From NCBI GenBank assembly GCA_003563455.1, contig PWRV01000061.1, positions 1 through 6,559 on the forward strand: a stretch of 6,559 nucleotides of DNA, written 5' to 3'. The notes under the pieces were generated by a model, which made no database searches, was not told the DNA's origin, and worked only from the letters and a program-made list of their open reading frames with translations. Both the position numbers and the translations under genes were made by a program. The DNA comes from Thioalkalivibrio sp. (GTDB taxonomy: Bacteria > Pseudomonadota > Gammaproteobacteria > Ectothiorhodospirales > Ectothiorhodospiraceae). This document shows, piece by piece, positions 6,215-6,559 of this stretch (its first letter is position 1; the number at the start of each line of letters is the position of its first letter).

Positions 6215-6239
6215 TGCACGAGGCCAGCCCGCTCGAAAT
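6215..6239 (+). repeat. Weak, diverged REP-like copy reaching the gcvPB stop codon
   Basis: TGCACGAGGCCAGCCCGCTCG keeps the general plan, but only CGAG (6219-6222) and CTCG (6232-6235) pair. It continues the alternating orientation of the cluster and ends at the first base of the gcvPB stop complement. It may be a decayed copy or a chance resemblance. Confidence 0.35.
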
Positions 6240-6559
6240 CAGAACGCCGTTTCGGGTTGGTAGATCACATCCAGGCGCTTCGCGGCGGCAACCTCGTTGA
6301 AGCGACGGTTGGGCAGTCGGTGCGGCGCACTCTTTACGGTGTCGATGTCCCGCTGCGACTCCTCGAGTATCGAGGCCATCGCCGCAACGAAGCCGTCGAG
6401 CGTCTCCTTGGCCTCGGTCTCCGTCGGCTCGATCAGCAGGCACTCCGGGACCAGCAGGGGGAAGTAGGTCGTCGGCGCGTGGTAGCCGTGATCGAGCAGG
6501 CGCTTGGCGACATCCATTGCGGTCAGGCCGGTCTCTTTCGCCTGACGTTTCAGCGTCAC
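6239..6559 (-). CDS. gcvPB: Glycine dehydrogenase (decarboxylating) subunit 2, C-terminal part
   Basis: The frame is open from the right edge to a TGA at 6239-6241, giving 106 C-terminal residues. The segments LTAMDVAKRLLDHGYHAPTT, YFPLLVPECLLIEPTETEAK, ETLDGFVAAM and SAPHRLPNRRFNEV match the C-terminus of the beta-type subunit of the two-subunit P-protein (GcvPB). In the glycine cleavage system this PLP enzyme decarboxylates glycine and passes aminomethyl to the H-protein; the system ends by making 5,10-methylenetetrahydrofolate. The pyridoxal lysine region lies outside the window. A fused single-chain GcvP is less likely because the ending resembles the split subunit. The gene is convergent with znuA, with REP-like elements filling the gap. 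Confidence 0.9.
   Translation of the reverse strand: MTLKRQAKETGLTAMDVAKRLLDHGYHAPTTYFPLLVPECLLIEPTETEAKETLDGFVAAMASILEESQRDIDTVKSAPHRLPNRRFNEVAAAKRLDVIYQPETAF

Noticed and set aside
6059..6238. Standard Rho-independent terminators for znuA or gcvPB
   Set aside because: Strong stems are present, but no run of T follows any of them on the relevant strand, so I list them as repeats rather than terminators.

Overview
The window is GC-rich, densely coded chromosomal DNA, most likely from a gammaproteobacterium. Three things point that way. The lgt-thyA order is the one found in Escherichia coli and its relatives, here extended by folA. The ZnuA, ZnuB and ZnuC proteins are of the enteric type, including the histidine-containing C-terminal tail of ZnuC and the divergent znuA / znuCB layout. 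ThyA carries the insert before the catalytic cysteine seen in many non-enteric gammaproteobacteria. High GC and short palindromic repeats headed GTAGGAGG would fit the Ectothiorhodospiraceae (for example Thioalkalivibrio-like organisms), but that placement is only an inference.

Layout, left to right. (1) Positions 1-232, minus strand: the N-terminus of a DUF255 / thioredoxin-fold protein that runs off the left edge. It is divergent from (2) a tight plus-strand operon, lgt-thyA-folA (340-2467), whose junctions are two 4-base ATGA overlaps. (3) A 242-base gap (2468-2709) with an inverted pair of REP-like palindromes, a possible promoter and a 7-bp leader hairpin. (4) A single-domain bacteriohemerythrin (2710-3159, plus). 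(5) A short convergent gap containing a 14-bp tandem repeat. (6) znuB and znuC on the minus strand, overlapping by 11 bases. (7) A divergent control region (4864-4948) with a near-palindromic Zur-type operator touching the znuC start codon. (8) znuA on the plus strand (4949-6058), with a long His-Asp tract encoded by hexanucleotide repeats. (9) A convergent gap (6059-6238) filled with three clear REP-like palindromes and one weak one. (10) The C-terminus of gcvPB on the minus strand, which runs off the right edge.

Functionally there are two units. ThyA makes dTMP and dihydrofolate, and FolA reduces that dihydrofolate back to tetrahydrofolate, so their coupling is metabolically direct. Lgt, which lipidates prolipoproteins, is co-transcribed with them. 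ZnuA (periplasmic binding protein), ZnuB (permease) and ZnuC (ATPase) form a complete high-affinity zinc importer with its presumed Zur operator in place. No wholly novel multi-gene system is visible. The points most worth attention are the operator that overlaps both znu promoters and may make znuC leaderless, the repeat-encoded His-Asp tract of ZnuA, the alternating REP clusters with compensatory stem changes, and the 14-bp tandem repeat.
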